From positions 1 through 53,607 of the forward strand of contig PGZN01000011.1 of NCBI GenBank assembly GCA_002840165.1: 53,607 nt of DNA, in the 5' to 3' direction. The DNA comes from Firmicutes bacterium HGW-Firmicutes-8 (GTDB taxonomy: Bacteria; Bacillota; Thermincolia; Thermincolales; UBA2595). The translations under genes and the position numbers were made by a program. Shown here piece by piece: positions 17,204-26,390 of the stretch; positions within the stretch are counted from its first letter, which is position 1; every line of letters begins with the position of its first letter. The notes beneath the pieces are model-generated. The model was not told where the DNA came from and ran no database searches. It saw only the letters and a list, made by a program, of their open reading frames with translations.

Positions 17204-17236
17204 CACTAGCAACTAGGAACTAGCACCTAGCACCTA
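17204..17236. repeat. Seven-base tandem array AGCAACT/AGCACCT
   Basis: Units AGCAACT, AGGAACT, AGCACCT, AGCACCT. The last CTA is the uvrB stop codon. Confidence 0.85.
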
Positions 17237-19219
17237 TTTCTGCCGTGCCTGCACCCTCAGCTCAATAATCAAATCCCGCAGCTGGGCGGCTCTCTCGAAT
17301 TCCAGGCGGCGGGCGGCTTCCCTCATATCATTCTCCAGGCTCGTAATAAGCTTAGTCAGGTCTCGTTTCGTCATCTTAGCAGCCTTAGGCGAAGCTGTTC
17401 CGTATATGGGTTCGGCCTCTGCCACCCGCGTAGCCTCAATCACATCCCGGACAGCCTTCTCAATAGTCCGGGGGATAATATTATGCGCCCTGTTGTGTTC
17501 TGTCTGGATTACCCGGCGGCGGTTGGTCTCATTTATAGCCCTGGTCATGGAATCAGTCATGTGGTCAGCATACATGATAACCTGTCCGGCGACATTCCTG
17601 GCCGCCCGGCCAATCGTCTGAATGAGGGAACGCTCGGACCTGAGAAAACCCTCCTTATCCGCATCCAGAATAGTCACCAGGGATACCTCGGGGAGGTCCA
17701 ACCCCTCCCTGAGCAGGTTAATTCCGACCAGGACGTCAAACACGCCCAGCCGCAGGTCCCTGATTATCTCCATCCGCTCCAGAGTCTTGATATCTGAATG
17801 CAGGTACCTGACCTTGATGCCCATTTCCCGCAGGTAGTCTGTCAGGTCTTCCGCCATTTTCTTCGTCAGGGTTGTGACAAGGACTCTTTCCTTCTTGACG
17901 GTGCGGTCTTTGATTTCCTCAAGCATGTTGTCTATCTGGCCTTTTATCGGCCTGACGTGGATTTCCGGGTCTATCAGCCCGGTAGGCCTGATGATCTGTT
18001 CCACGACCCGCTCACTGTGCTCCTGCTCGTATGGCCCGGGTGTCGCTGAGGTGTAGACTATCTGTTTTATTCTGGCCTCAAACTCCGGAAACCTCAGGGG
18101 CCTGTTATCGAAGGCCGACGGCAGCCGGAAGCCGTGTTCGACCAGGGCCTGTTTCCGGGAGCGGTCACCCTCGTACATACCCCTGATCTGGGGCAGGGTA
18201 ACATGGGACTCATCCGCGATAATCAGGAAATCATCCGGAAAATAATCAAGCAGGGAATAAGGCGGCTCCCCGGCCTGCCGGCCCGTAATATGCCGGGAGT
18301 AGTTCTCAATACCCGAGCAGTACCCCATCTCCCGCATCATCTCGATGTCAAAATTGGTCCTCTGCTCAAGGCGCTGGGCTTCCAGCAGTTTATTCTCCCG
18401 CCTCAGCTGGGCCAGCCTGGCCTCAGCTTCGGCCTCGATATCGGTGATGGCGCGGTTTAGGTTGTCCCTGGAGGTCGCGAAATGGCTGGCCGGGAAAATT
18501 GAGATATGGGTCCGTTCACCAAGTATTTCACCGGTTAGGGTATCAATCTCCAAAATCCTGTCCACATTATCTCCGAAAAAATCGACTCTGACAGCCCGCT
18601 CCGAATTCGCCGCCGGGAATATCTCTACTACGTCTCCCCTGACACGGAAGGCGCCCCTGACAAAGTTCATGTCATTTCTCGTATACTGGATTGCCACCAA
18701 TTTTCGCAGGATATTGTCCCGGCCGGCTTCTGCCCCTTTACGGATTGACAGGACGAGGTTCCGGTATTCGTCCGGGTCGCCTAAGCCGTATATGCACGAC
18801 ACGCTGGCTACAATGATCACATCCCGGCGCTCAAAAAGGGCCGCGGTGGCCGAGTGTCTAAGCTTATCTATCTCCTCATTGATGGAGGAGTCTTTCTCGA
18901 TATAAGTATCAGTCTGGGGAATATAAGCCTCAGGCTGGTAATAATCATAGTAACTCACAAAGTACTCCACGGCATTGTCCGGGAAAAACTCCTTGAATTC
19001 CCCGCACAGCTGAGCCGCCAAAGTCTTGTTATGGGCGATGACCAGAGTCGGCTTTTTTACCTCAGCAATGACATTCGCCATCGTAAAGGTCTTGCCTGAC
19101 CCGGTAACCCCCAGTAAAGTCTGGTGCCTCAAGCCGTTAGTGATTCCGTTGATGAGCTGATCTATCGCTTTGGGCTGGTCCCCGGCGGGCCTGTATTCTG
19201 ATTGCAGCTTAAAGTCCAT
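17234..19219 (-). CDS. uvrB: UvrABC system protein B
   Basis: Helicase-like damage verification subunit of excision repair, about 661 residues. Walker A GVTGSGKT, the beta-hairpin region [26 protein letters not shown] (motif II), YTSATPG, GRAARN and a C-terminal UVR motif ([20 protein letters not shown]) that contacts UvrA or UvrC are all present. I choose the ATG at 19217-19219 because the GTG twelve bases earlier lies within the only G-rich ribosome binding candidate. The adjacent uvrA and uvrC lie downstream on the same strand, beyond a 2-kb repeat island. Confidence 0.97.
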   Translation of the reverse strand: MDFKLQSEYRPAGDQPKAIDQLINGITNGLRHQTLLGVTGSGKTFTMANVIAEVKKPTLVIAHNKTLAAQLCGEFKEFFPDNAVEYFVSYYDYYQPEAYIPQTDTYIEKDSSINEEIDKLRHSATAALFERRDVIIVASVSCIYGLGDPDEYRNLVLSIRKGAEAGRDNILRKLVAIQYTRNDMNFVRGAFRVRGDVVEIFPAANSERAVRVDFFGDNVDRILEIDTLTGEILGERTHISIFPASHFATSRDNLNRAITDIEAEAEARLAQLRRENKLLEAQRLEQRTNFDIEMMREMGYCSGIENYSRHITGRQAGEPPYSLLDYFPDDFLIIADESHVTLPQIRGMYEGDRSRKQALVEHGFRLPSAFDNRPLRFPEFEARIKQIVYTSATPGPYEQEHSERVVEQIIRPTGLIDPEIHVRPIKGQIDNMLEEIKDRTVKKERVLVTTLTKKMAEDLTDYLREMGIKVRYLHSDIKTLERMEIIRDLRLGVFDVLVGINLLREGLDLPEVSLVTILDADKEGFLRSERSLIQTIGRAARNVAGQVIMYADHMTDSMTRAINETNRRRVIQTEHNRAHNIIPRTIEKAVRDVIEATRVAEAEPIYGTASPKAAKMTKRDLTKLITSLENDMREAARRLEFERAAQLRDLIIELRVQARQK

Positions 19220-19237
19220 AATTCGCGCCACCCCTAT

Positions 19238-19260
19238 CAGCGGCCAGCGGCCAGCGGCTT
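19238..19260. repeat. Short heptamer array CAGCGGC upstream of uvrB
   Basis: Three units of CAGCGGC in 7-bp register, about 20 bases upstream of the uvrB start. Confidence 0.65.
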
Positions 19261-19390
19261 TGCCGACTCGCTAAATCCTAATCATTATATTATAACATTA
19301 ACTCAAGCGGTAAACAATGCGCTTGTGCTGGCAGAGTAAGATTACTAACTGTTTACTCTAGTCCTGCTGGTCTAAAATAGCCACCAAGCA

Positions 19391-19421
19391 AAGAGGGCGT
19401 CTCAGTTGAGACACCCTCTTA
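19391..19421 (-). terminator. Intrinsic terminator of the ferritin-like gene
   Basis: AAGAGGG and GTCTC pair with GAGAC and CCCTCTT across AGTT. The hairpin begins at the stop codon of the gene. Only a weak T-tract follows. Confidence 0.7.
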
Positions 19422-19958
19422 CTTATTGTTGTATTTAATTAACGCCTTTTGAAAAAGAGTAATGTGGTATAATTCGTCTTTGATGATCCTCTCCAGCAGG
19501 TTTTGAATATTAGGGTCTGCTATCAGGGACTGGTGATACTGGTACTGCTGGATAGCCAGTTTCTCGGCGGCAATATCTGCCGTGATCCGGTCCACAATAT
19601 CTGAGCCGTAATAGACGAGGTCTCCATTCCAGTACCGGCCGTCATATCCCCTGTAACGGGGGTCCCCTCCCAGGGCTTGAATTGCCCGGCTCAAAAGCTC
19701 CAGATGCTGCATCTCTGTTATTGATATCCCGTGCAGCAGTTCCCTCAAATCACTCTGCGCAAATACAAAGTTGTGGTAAGAATACTGGGCTATCGCAGTC
19801 AACTCGCTGACCTTGCCGGACGTATCCTCAAGCAGAATCCTGGCATAATACCGGTTGGGTGCCGTCACTTCAACAGGCGGGTAAGGCTCCGGTAAACTGT
19901 ACCCATTCCCGTCGTTGGTTCCCCCCTGGTGGTTATCCCCTCGGCCTGATCTTCTCAT
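19419..19958 (-). CDS. Ferritin-like domain protein
   Basis: A 179-residue protein with a Gly/Asn-rich N-terminal tail (1-30) and a four-helix ferritin-like bundle. Candidate metal ligands are in ELTAIAQYSYHNF, EMQHLELLSRAI, AEKLAIQQYQYH and KDELYHITLF, giving the E ... E-x-x-H ... E ... E-x-x-H pattern of diiron bundles. This resembles the manganese-containing catalase/DUF2202-like group found in Bacillota. Substrate and role are unknown; oxidative stress defence or spore-coat association are possibilities. The ATG has GGGAG upstream and the gene ends in a terminator. Confidence 0.7.
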   Translation of the reverse strand: MRRSGRGDNHQGGTNDGNGYSLPEPYPPVEVTAPNRYYARILLEDTSGKVSELTAIAQYSYHNFVFAQSDLRELLHGISITEMQHLELLSRAIQALGGDPRYRGYDGRYWNGDLVYYGSDIVDRITADIAAEKLAIQQYQYHQSLIADPNIQNLLERIIKDELYHITLFQKALIKYNNK

Positions 19959-20068
19959 TTGTTCTCCCTCTCTCCGAAGTATTTTCTACCCAAATCGTAT
20001 TCGGAAGAGGGACAAAACATTCCATGCAAAATCTATAACAACCTTATTTTAATCTCCCCTTAAGGGTG

Positions 20069-21004
20069 TTAAAACAGTTTCCGTTTCACTAAACTTACTG
20101 TGACAAGTAAAGAGACCATTAGGGTGAGAAGAATGATAAACGTAAAGGAATGAACGTTCCCATGGAAAGGCAGCTCCACATTCATCCCGAAGAAAGCGGC
20201 TACCATCGTTGGGATGGAGAGAACAATCGTTACAGAGGTCAGGAATTTCATGACAATGTTGAGGTTGTTTGAAATTACCGAGGCAAACGCGTCCATCATC
20301 CCACTGAGGATATTGCTGTATATATGAGCCATCTCTATAGCCTGTTTATTTTCAATAATGGCCTCTTCCATAATGTCTTCATCTTCCGGATACATTTTGA
20401 GAAACTTGCCTCTGAGCATTTTCTCCATTACTATTTCATTGGATCTCAGGGAAGTTGTAAAATACACCAAACTCTTTTCCAGGTTTAGAAGGGCAAACAG
20501 TTCCTGGTTCTTCATTGATTTATGGAGCTGTTCCTCTATTTGGTCCGTTTTCCGGTTAATCTGTTTGAGGTATCTCAGGTAGTTAGTTGCGATTCTATAC
20601 AGCAGCTGTAAAATAAACCTCGTTTTCTTAAAGGTAAAAAATCCTTTTACCCGGTTATTGGCAAAATCATTGATGATGGGGTTTTCTTTCAGACATACTG
20701 TGATAAAGTAACTGTCCTCAACCACCACCATACCTAAAGGTATAGTGTCAAAGGTCGTTGTTTCTTTATCAGTCAGAACAGGAATGTCAATAATGATCAG
20801 CAGAGTCCCGTTTTCTCTCTCAATCCTTGATTTTTCTTCCGGATCCAAGGGATCCTTAAGATAGTCTGGTTCTATACCCAGTTTTTCAGAGACAGACTTA
20901 ATCTCTTCTTCAGTGGGGTTAATAAGATTTATCCAACAGCCTTTGGCAAGCTGCTCCAATTCTGTAAATTCCCCGACTTCGTTTGATTTATAAATATTTA
21001 TCAC
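20069..21004 (-). CDS. corA: CorA family magnesium transporter
   Basis: About 311 residues. A large soluble N-terminal funnel domain is followed by two C-terminal transmembrane helices with the diagnostic GMN selectivity motif (FFGMNVELPF) and the basic terminus VKRKLF. It imports Mg2+ (sometimes Co2+ or Ni2+) through a homopentamer. I place the start at the GTG at 21002-21004 (MINIYKSNE) because AAGGGAG lies eight bases upstream; the frame is open 18 codons further. An M-box Mg2+ riboswitch with its own terminator lies upstream and should shut expression when Mg2+ is plentiful, which supports Mg2+ as the real substrate. Confidence 0.93.
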   Translation of the reverse strand: MINIYKSNEVGEFTELEQLAKGCWINLINPTEEEIKSVSEKLGIEPDYLKDPLDPEEKSRIERENGTLLIIIDIPVLTDKETTTFDTIPLGMVVVEDSYFITVCLKENPIINDFANNRVKGFFTFKKTRFILQLLYRIATNYLRYLKQINRKTDQIEEQLHKSMKNQELFALLNLEKSLVYFTTSLRSNEIVMEKMLRGKFLKMYPEDEDIMEEAIIENKQAIEMAHIYSNILSGMMDAFASVISNNLNIVMKFLTSVTIVLSIPTMVAAFFGMNVELPFHGNVHSFTFIILLTLMVSLLVTVSLVKRKLF

Positions 21005-21226
21005 CGGACTCACTCCCTTCCCCCGATAATAGTCTAAAATAAAATCCTCCCCTGACACCGGATTGGTCGTTAAAGGGAGGATTACAATAGGAAATAAATT
21101 ATAAACGGGTATAGTAACCCCTTAGATAAAACTCAAACCTCCCCGGCCAGGTTTCTTAAATTTTCTTGGTTTATGACTAGGCCCTGCGTCCATAAAACCA
21201 CCCCTTAAAACCTTCGCCGGTGAAAT

Positions 21227-21253
21227 AAAAAACATCTTCCGCGAGGGAAGATG
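21227..21253 (-). terminator. Terminator of the M-box expression platform
   Basis: On the minus strand CATCTTCC pairs with GGAAGATG across a short loop, followed by TTTTTTATTT. It lies between the riboswitch core and corA, as expected for Mg2+-induced premature termination. Confidence 0.9.
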
Positions 21254-21259
21254 CAAAAA

Positions 21260-21447
21260 ACAAAGTTGGATAAAATATATCCACCCCATCCCCCTCGTCT
21301 GAGCTTTGGCACATACATAGCTAGGGTTTCGTAAACCCAGCCACATTAGGTAAAACCTTAATCCGGCAGTACCTGTTAACCCATTGGCGTCTCTCGACAT
21401 TTCCGGGTAGTGGCGTTTGGTCTATGCAGAAGCCTCACCTAACGAAG
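21260..21447 (-). promoter_or_regulatory. M-box (ykoK leader) magnesium riboswitch
   Basis: The minus strand reads CTTCGTTAGGTGAGGCTTCT, then CCACTACCCGGAAATGTCGA, GAGACGCCAATGGGTTAACA and GGTACTGCC. These are the highly conserved blocks of the M-box. It precedes a corA homologue and a T-tract terminator. Mg2+ binding compacts the RNA and favours termination. An open frame across this region (21122-21400) is not a gene. The exact 3' boundary is estimated. Confidence 0.96.
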
Positions 21448-21532
21448 AATGTAATATACACTTTTCATGGAAATTATATTTTATAAAATCAGTATATTCT
21501 ATAGTCCTAAAAATGTCAACGTAATTGTGCCT

Positions 21533-22162
21533 CTAAATGCTTTTTACAATCTCGTTGTATCGGTCCCTGACTTTTTTTATATCCTCCCAGACAGGTCTTT
21601 TTTTTGTCTCATCCCTTAAAAGGGCTGCCGGGTGATAGGTAGACATCCATTCAATGCCCTCTTTTTCTATCCATTGGCCTCTCATCTTAGTTATCCGGCC
21701 ATTTGGGTCAACCATGTGCTGAAGGGCAACAGAACCAAGCAGTACAATAACAGCCGGGTTAATTAGTTCTATCTGCCTTATTAGCCAGGGTCTGCAGGCA
21801 TCCGCTTCTTCTCTGCCAGGCGCCCGGTTCCCGGGTGGCCGGCACTTTACGATATTAGCAATATAGACATCCGACGGGCTGTACCCTGCGGCAGCAATAA
21901 TCTTATCGAGGAGCTGACCTGCCGCTCCGACAAAAGGAAGCCCCTGCTTATCCTCCTCGGCTCCCGGGCCTTCTCCAATAAACATCAGCCCGGCCTGGGG
22001 ATTACCCTTCCCGAATACCACACCCCGGCATCCTTTCCGCAGACCGCATCTCCGGCACCTCAGAGCCGAACCTGCCAATTCCTCCAGCGTATAACACTTT
22101 TTTATTTCATCGCCTGAAAACAGTTCTTTATCCCCAATCACTCCAATCACTTCAACCACCAA
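21533..22162 (-). CDS. Family 4 (iron-sulfur) uracil-DNA glycosylase
   Basis: A 209-residue enzyme removing uracil from DNA. The 4Fe-4S cysteines fit C36-x2-C39 and C107-x15-C123. Motif A is GEGPGAEED (63-71) and motif C is [10 protein letters not shown]. This is the UDG type of thermophiles and many anaerobes. Start codon uncertain: TTG at 22160-22162 or the GTG after it, both close to AAAGG. It follows a zinc ribbon gene by 6 bp, so the two are one transcript. Confidence 0.92.
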   Translation of the reverse strand: MVVEVIGVIGDKELFSGDEIKKCYTLEELAGSALRCRRCGLRKGCRGVVFGKGNPQAGLMFIGEGPGAEEDKQGLPFVGAAGQLLDKIIAAAGYSPSDVYIANIVKCRPPGNRAPGREEADACRPWLIRQIELINPAVIVLLGSVALQHMVDPNGRITKMRGQWIEKEGIEWMSTYHPAALLRDETKKRPVWEDIKKVRDRYNEIVKSI

Positions 22163-22168
22163 AGCCTT

Positions 22169-22351
22169 TCAACATCCCGGACAGGAACCAATGCACCTTG
22201 GGCAAACCTCAAAAAACTCCGGCTGCCAACACCGAGTACAGTATTTCAGACCACACTTTATACACTTGGTAGACGAATTTGACTGCCCCGGTTTGGCTGG
22301 TTCCAATTTCGCACCACATTTCGCACAGGTATTTGTCTCAAATTTTCGCAA
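22169..22351 (-). CDS. Small zinc ribbon protein
   Basis: About 60 residues with five CxxC-like pairs (CAKCGAK, CIKCGLKYCTRC, CPRC, CPGC), which should bind two zinc ions. I prefer the TTG at 22349-22351, eight bases after GGAGG, over the GTG at 22358-22360, which overlaps the ribosome binding site. It is co-transcribed with the uracil-DNA glycosylase. A nucleic acid or protein adaptor role is possible but unproven. Confidence 0.65.
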   Translation of the reverse strand: MRKFETNTCAKCGAKLEPAKPGQSNSSTKCIKCGLKYCTRCWQPEFFEVCPRCIGSCPGC

Positions 22352-22559
22352 CTGGGACACCTCCAGTTTTTATTCTATTCGCTGTAACATTTATTTTCCC
22401 TCCTGCCCCACACTGGAAATTACCTGCCTGGCTTGTTGGCAAATGCCCCAAAGTCAGAGGGGATGGCTGTTTACCTACAAATTGTGAGCAAATTGTGGCA
22501 GAAAAGTTAAATTTCTGTATCCATCTGAGTCACCAGTCCTGTGTATGGTGAAATTAAGT

Positions 22560-23792
22560 TTAGGCCTTCCGGAACTTGCGGATAATCCTTGATATCAAGC
22601 TCTGCGTATTAATTTTGGTGTACATTGTTTCGTCCCCTTCCGGTACTGCGATAATACCAAGGGGCTGGTTCAGCCTCAGGTTTATAAAAGCCCTCTGCCA
22701 TTTTTTCTGGGTATAGGAAATATACTCTATCTCAAGCAAACTTGGCCTTGCCCAAATAATTGTCTCAATATCTCGTTTACTGTTTACCCCTTCGCCGTTT
22801 ATCGCATAAATCACATCACCCGACTTTATGCCCGCCTTCTGGGCCGCAGTGTTAGGCACTGCCTCCAGAACACGTACACCCTTTGCGGGGGGAATAAATA
22901 TGGGTTTCCCCCGCAGCTCTGTATCCTGTCCTATATAGATGACCGCTTCGTGTCCCAGGGGGGCAAAAAGCGCAGCCAGGTATTTGAACAGCCCGTAGCG
23001 CGATGCCAGTAAAGCTAGCACGAGTAATATGAGGCTGTAAATGCTCAGGTTGCGGGCCGATATTTTACTTTTTTCAACCGGTGTATGGGCCAAAACCAGG
23101 TCACCGTAACCCAAGCCGGCCACAAATGGATAGAGTACCCCAACCGCACTCAGGGCAAATCCCTGGTCGAATTTAATCAATGGCCACCAGTCCGGCATAG
23201 CCGGCAGTAAAGCGAGGTCCGAAGGATTGCTCAAAAAGGCGATGGCCACAATCGGAATCGGCCAGAACTTTTGCAGGGTAAACCCCCCCACCAACTGCCC
23301 GGAAGCGTTTTTCGTAAACATCGGGGTGGCGCCAACATGACCGCTGAAATTAATTAAAAGGCTTTCAACCAAATGAAGGATGGCAACAAGACCCATCAAT
23401 TGGGGTACATCAACACTTGGCGCCCCAAACAGCAGATTGCTGAGGGCTATTATCCCCCCAGCATAGGAAAAACAGAGGAACCTCGGATTAATCAGCATCA
23501 ATAATAAGGCCAGCGGCCAGATGTAATTAATTCCCAGTCCGGTAAGGTTGATCCCGGTCAGGACGAGAAGGAAACTGCCGACTATACCGCCGGCTATTCC
23601 ATATACAGTAGCTGATGCGATATCAATCAGGACAGAATTTCCCTTAATCCCAAAAAGGCTCTCCCGGGTCTTGGCAATCCGCCGGTATTGGACAGCCACC
23701 AGCGCCAGGACAACCCAAAAAAGGAAGCTCCCAAAAATAGCCTGCCACAACTGGCCCAGTATTAAGCTGATAAAGGATAATATCCCCATCAT
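22560..23792 (-). CDS. Polytopic PDZ-domain membrane protein, MinJ-like
   Basis: 410 residues: seven or eight transmembrane helices over residues about 5-290, then a PDZ domain (about 295-375) with GVRVLEAVPNTAAQKAGIKS and GDVIYAINGE. In Bacillus subtilis the gene after ftsE-ftsX-ctpB is minJ, encoding a polytopic PDZ protein that links DivIVA to MinD in division-site selection. Order and architecture here match, so a MinJ-like role is likely, though sequence identity cannot be judged by eye. It is separated from ctpB by a terminator. Confidence 0.75.
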   Translation of the reverse strand: MMGILSFISLILGQLWQAIFGSFLFWVVLALVAVQYRRIAKTRESLFGIKGNSVLIDIASATVYGIAGGIVGSFLLVLTGINLTGLGINYIWPLALLLMLINPRFLCFSYAGGIIALSNLLFGAPSVDVPQLMGLVAILHLVESLLINFSGHVGATPMFTKNASGQLVGGFTLQKFWPIPIVAIAFLSNPSDLALLPAMPDWWPLIKFDQGFALSAVGVLYPFVAGLGYGDLVLAHTPVEKSKISARNLSIYSLILLVLALLASRYGLFKYLAALFAPLGHEAVIYIGQDTELRGKPIFIPPAKGVRVLEAVPNTAAQKAGIKSGDVIYAINGEGVNSKRDIETIIWARPSLLEIEYISYTQKKWQRAFINLRLNQPLGIIAVPEGDETMYTKINTQSLISRIIRKFRKA

Positions 23793-23815
23793 CCGGTCGC
23801 CCTCTCCCTGATTTT

Positions 23816-23850
23816 AAAAAGCCACGGAAACTGCAGTCCGTGGCTTTTTA
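23816..23850. terminator. Bidirectional-looking terminator after ctpB
   Basis: AAAAAGCCACGGA pairs with TCCGTGGCTTTTT around CTGCAG-containing loop sequence. T-tracts occur on both strands. It sits just past the ctpB stop codon. Confidence 0.9.
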
Positions 23851-23853
23851 TAG

Positions 23854-25026
23854 CTACTTTATCTTATCCTTCATAATCTCAACGGCCTTTTCGAGCTGCA
23901 TATCTTTTTCGGCATTCTCGGGCTGCTCTACTTTTATATCCGGTTCGATTCCCTTCTTATTGATGTCGTGTTTTAAAGGAGTAAGGTATTTTCCTGTTGT
24001 CAGTTTTAGACCGGCGTCATTCTGCAGTTCGTAAAGAGACTGCACAACACCCTTGCCAAAGGTTTTAGTTCCGAGAAGGGTTCCTGCTTTGGTATCCTTA
24101 ATCGCCCCGGCCACAATTTCCGAAGCGCTGGCACTGTTGCCGTCAACCAAGACAAGCAGGGGCAGCTTAAGAAACTTATTGTCCGCTTTGTGTACTTCCT
24201 CCGTCTCAGACCTATACTCAATATAGACTATCGGGCCTTCCGGAACAAAGAAGTCTGCTACATTCACTGCAGCCTCCAGTTCTCCCCCGGGGTTACCCCT
24301 AACGTCTAAAATCACGCCCCTGACATCAGATTTTTCCGGGTCATTTAAAGAAATGCCCAGTTCCCTTAGAGTTTTTTCCAGCTCCGCAGGCGTGTTCCGG
24401 GTAAACTGCATGATCAAAATATAAGCGATTTTGGCGCCAGGCAGTACTTTTCCTTCCACAGTTGGTACCTTGATCTCTTCTCGGGTAATATTAAAATCAT
24501 GCATCTTATTATCGGATTTGCGGTACATCGTCAGGGCAAGCTGCGACCCCACCGGACCGCGCATCAGGTTAACGGCTGTATCCATATCCATGCCCTTGGT
24601 GTCTTTGCCGTCTATCTTAAAAATAATGTCCCCGGCTTTTATCCCCTTTTTGTAAGCCGGTGTGTCTTTGATTGGTTTTACAACAGTTAGGTGCTCCTCT
24701 TTTTGGCCGACGATAATCCCGATTCCCCCAAAACTTCCCTGCACCTGTTCCCGCAGCTCCTTATTCATCTTTGGCGGCATATAAACAGAATATGGGTCCC
24801 CAAGTGATTCAACAAGCCCAGCAATGGCTCCATTGACCATGTCAGGAGTTTTGGCCTGCTCCAAATAGTTTCTGTCGACCAAACTAATAACCCGGGTCAA
24901 AGTGCCCAGGTTATTATAGTTTACTATCAGCATCCCGGATATAATTCCTCCGGTGATAACAGCCATAACCAGTAATACACCCACAACACCAATCAGTACC
25001 CTGCGTCTCTCGGACAACAATACCAC
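23854..25026 (-). CDS. ctpB: Carboxyl-terminal processing protease (S41, CtpB-like)
   Basis: 390 residues: one N-terminal membrane anchor (9-36), a PDZ domain (about 100-170), and the S41 protease domain with the catalytic Ser in GNSASASE (296-303) and Lys325 in TFGKG. It is an extracytoplasmic serine protease with a Ser-Lys dyad; in Bacillus CtpB cleaves SpoIVFA during sporulation. The neighbours ftsEX, an M23 protein and a PDZ membrane protein repeat the Bacillus order. The GTG at 25024-25026 overlaps GGTAGG, so initiation at the TTG two or three codons later is likelier. Confidence 0.92.
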   Translation of the reverse strand: MVLLSERRRVLIGVVGVLLVMAVITGGIISGMLIVNYNNLGTLTRVISLVDRNYLEQAKTPDMVNGAIAGLVESLGDPYSVYMPPKMNKELREQVQGSFGGIGIIVGQKEEHLTVVKPIKDTPAYKKGIKAGDIIFKIDGKDTKGMDMDTAVNLMRGPVGSQLALTMYRKSDNKMHDFNITREEIKVPTVEGKVLPGAKIAYILIMQFTRNTPAELEKTLRELGISLNDPEKSDVRGVILDVRGNPGGELEAAVNVADFFVPEGPIVYIEYRSETEEVHKADNKFLKLPLLVLVDGNSASASEIVAGAIKDTKAGTLLGTKTFGKGVVQSLYELQNDAGLKLTTGKYLTPLKHDINKKGIEPDIKVEQPENAEKDMQLEKAVEIMKDKIK

Positions 25027-25126
25027 CTACCCATGAAGGTTTTATACATTCCTAAATATATGTATTATACTACAATAATATTAGGGAAAATACAACTCCT
25101 CCGGTAAATTTGTACGGATGCCCCCA

Positions 25127-26269
25127 TTACAGGTATCCCATTGGGTTAACCGGGTTCCCGTTCACCCTTACGGAGAAATCGAGATGAGGACCGGTGCTTA
25201 GGCCTGTACTGCCCACCTTGCCTATAGAACCACCTTTGGTAACTTCCTGCCCTTCAGAGACAAGTTGAGACGAAAGGTGGCTGTAGGTACTGGTAAGCCC
25301 GGCCCCATGGTCAATAACGACCACCTTGCCGTAGCCATTCATCCAGCCTACAAAGATAACCGTACCGCTGTCGGCCGCTACCACTTTGGCGCCGGCCGGC
25401 GCAGGAAAATCAACCCCATAGTGCATTCTTCTCTCTTTTAAAATCGGGTGCATCCTCCACCCAAAGGGCGAACTTACTGAAGAATGTCCGGGTACCGGCC
25501 ATGTAAACTGCCCCGTACCTTTGGACTTGGAATTTGAAGTTTTTCTGCGGATTAACGCATCAAGGGCCTTCGTTTCCTCCTCCAGCTCAGCATATGCTGC
25601 CTCGTAAGCTTCCTGTTTGGACCTAATTTCTTCAAGCTTTTTTCCCCGATCTACTTTTAGAGTCTCCAGATTAGACTGCTGGTTTGTTTTTCTTCGCTCC
25701 AGGCCTGTTATTTCAGCGAGTTTCAGTTCCAGGTCCGCTTTCTTATTGGCGATATCCCGGCGTTCGACCTCAATTGAATTAACAAGGCTTGTATCCTGGT
25801 TGACAATCCGCCTTAAAAACTCAAATGTCGTAATAAATTCCGAGAAACTGCTGGATTTCAGAAGTACTTCCAGGTAACTGACCTGGCCGTTCATGTAAAT
25901 ATCCTTGACGCGGACATTCAGAATCGCAGTCCGCTCCCCCAGTCTGACTTCCGCATCCTGCAGCTCACAGCGGGAGGCGTAAACCTCCCCACTAACCCGC
26001 TCAACCTGCGACCTGATAGATGTCAAATCATTTTCCACACTGTCAATATTTTGATCCAGCAGAGACAATTCGCCCAGCACGTTGCTGGCTTGTTTTTTCT
26101 GGTTCTTAATAAGGTTACTGGTCCTCTTTAGTTCCTGTTGTGTGCGTTTCTTTTGGTTGATGAGATTGTCCAGTTCCCCCGCATATGAAGGCATCACTGC
26201 CCCAAACAAAAAACTGCAGACAACAAAAAGGGTAACTACTAACTTGATACTTTTTAACCTCTCTAGCAC
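25127..26269 (-). CDS. EnvC-like coiled-coil M23 peptidase
   Basis: 380 residues: signal peptide (about 1-30, ending ...VMPSYA), a long coiled coil (33-245) and a C-terminal LytM/M23 domain with [18 protein letters not shown] and [10 protein letters not shown], so the Zn ligands H-x3-D and H-x-H are present and the enzyme should be active. Proteins of this design are cell wall hydrolases or activators controlled by FtsEX (EnvC in Escherichia coli, PcsB in Streptococcus). It lies directly downstream of ftsX, supporting that partnership. Confidence 0.9.
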   Translation of the reverse strand: MLERLKSIKLVVTLFVVCSFLFGAVMPSYAGELDNLINQKKRTQQELKRTSNLIKNQKKQASNVLGELSLLDQNIDSVENDLTSIRSQVERVSGEVYASRCELQDAEVRLGERTAILNVRVKDIYMNGQVSYLEVLLKSSSFSEFITTFEFLRRIVNQDTSLVNSIEVERRDIANKKADLELKLAEITGLERRKTNQQSNLETLKVDRGKKLEEIRSKQEAYEAAYAELEEETKALDALIRRKTSNSKSKGTGQFTWPVPGHSSVSSPFGWRMHPILKERRMHYGVDFPAPAGAKVVAADSGTVIFVGWMNGYGKVVVIDHGAGLTSTYSHLSSQLVSEGQEVTKGGSIGKVGSTGLSTGPHLDFSVRVNGNPVNPMGYL

Positions 26270-26390
26270 GAAGTGGCCCCCTCTCCCGCCTAATGTTGTA
26301 CCTTTAGACTGCTGAAAAATAACAGTCTTTCTTATTTACTCTGATCTAAATATATATCGAAAAATCTGGGGAAACGCTTGAGCATCGTCG

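Noticed and set aside
21122-21400. 92-codon frame upstream of corA
   Set aside because: It overlaps the M-box riboswitch and its terminator; the bases are conserved as RNA, not as protein.
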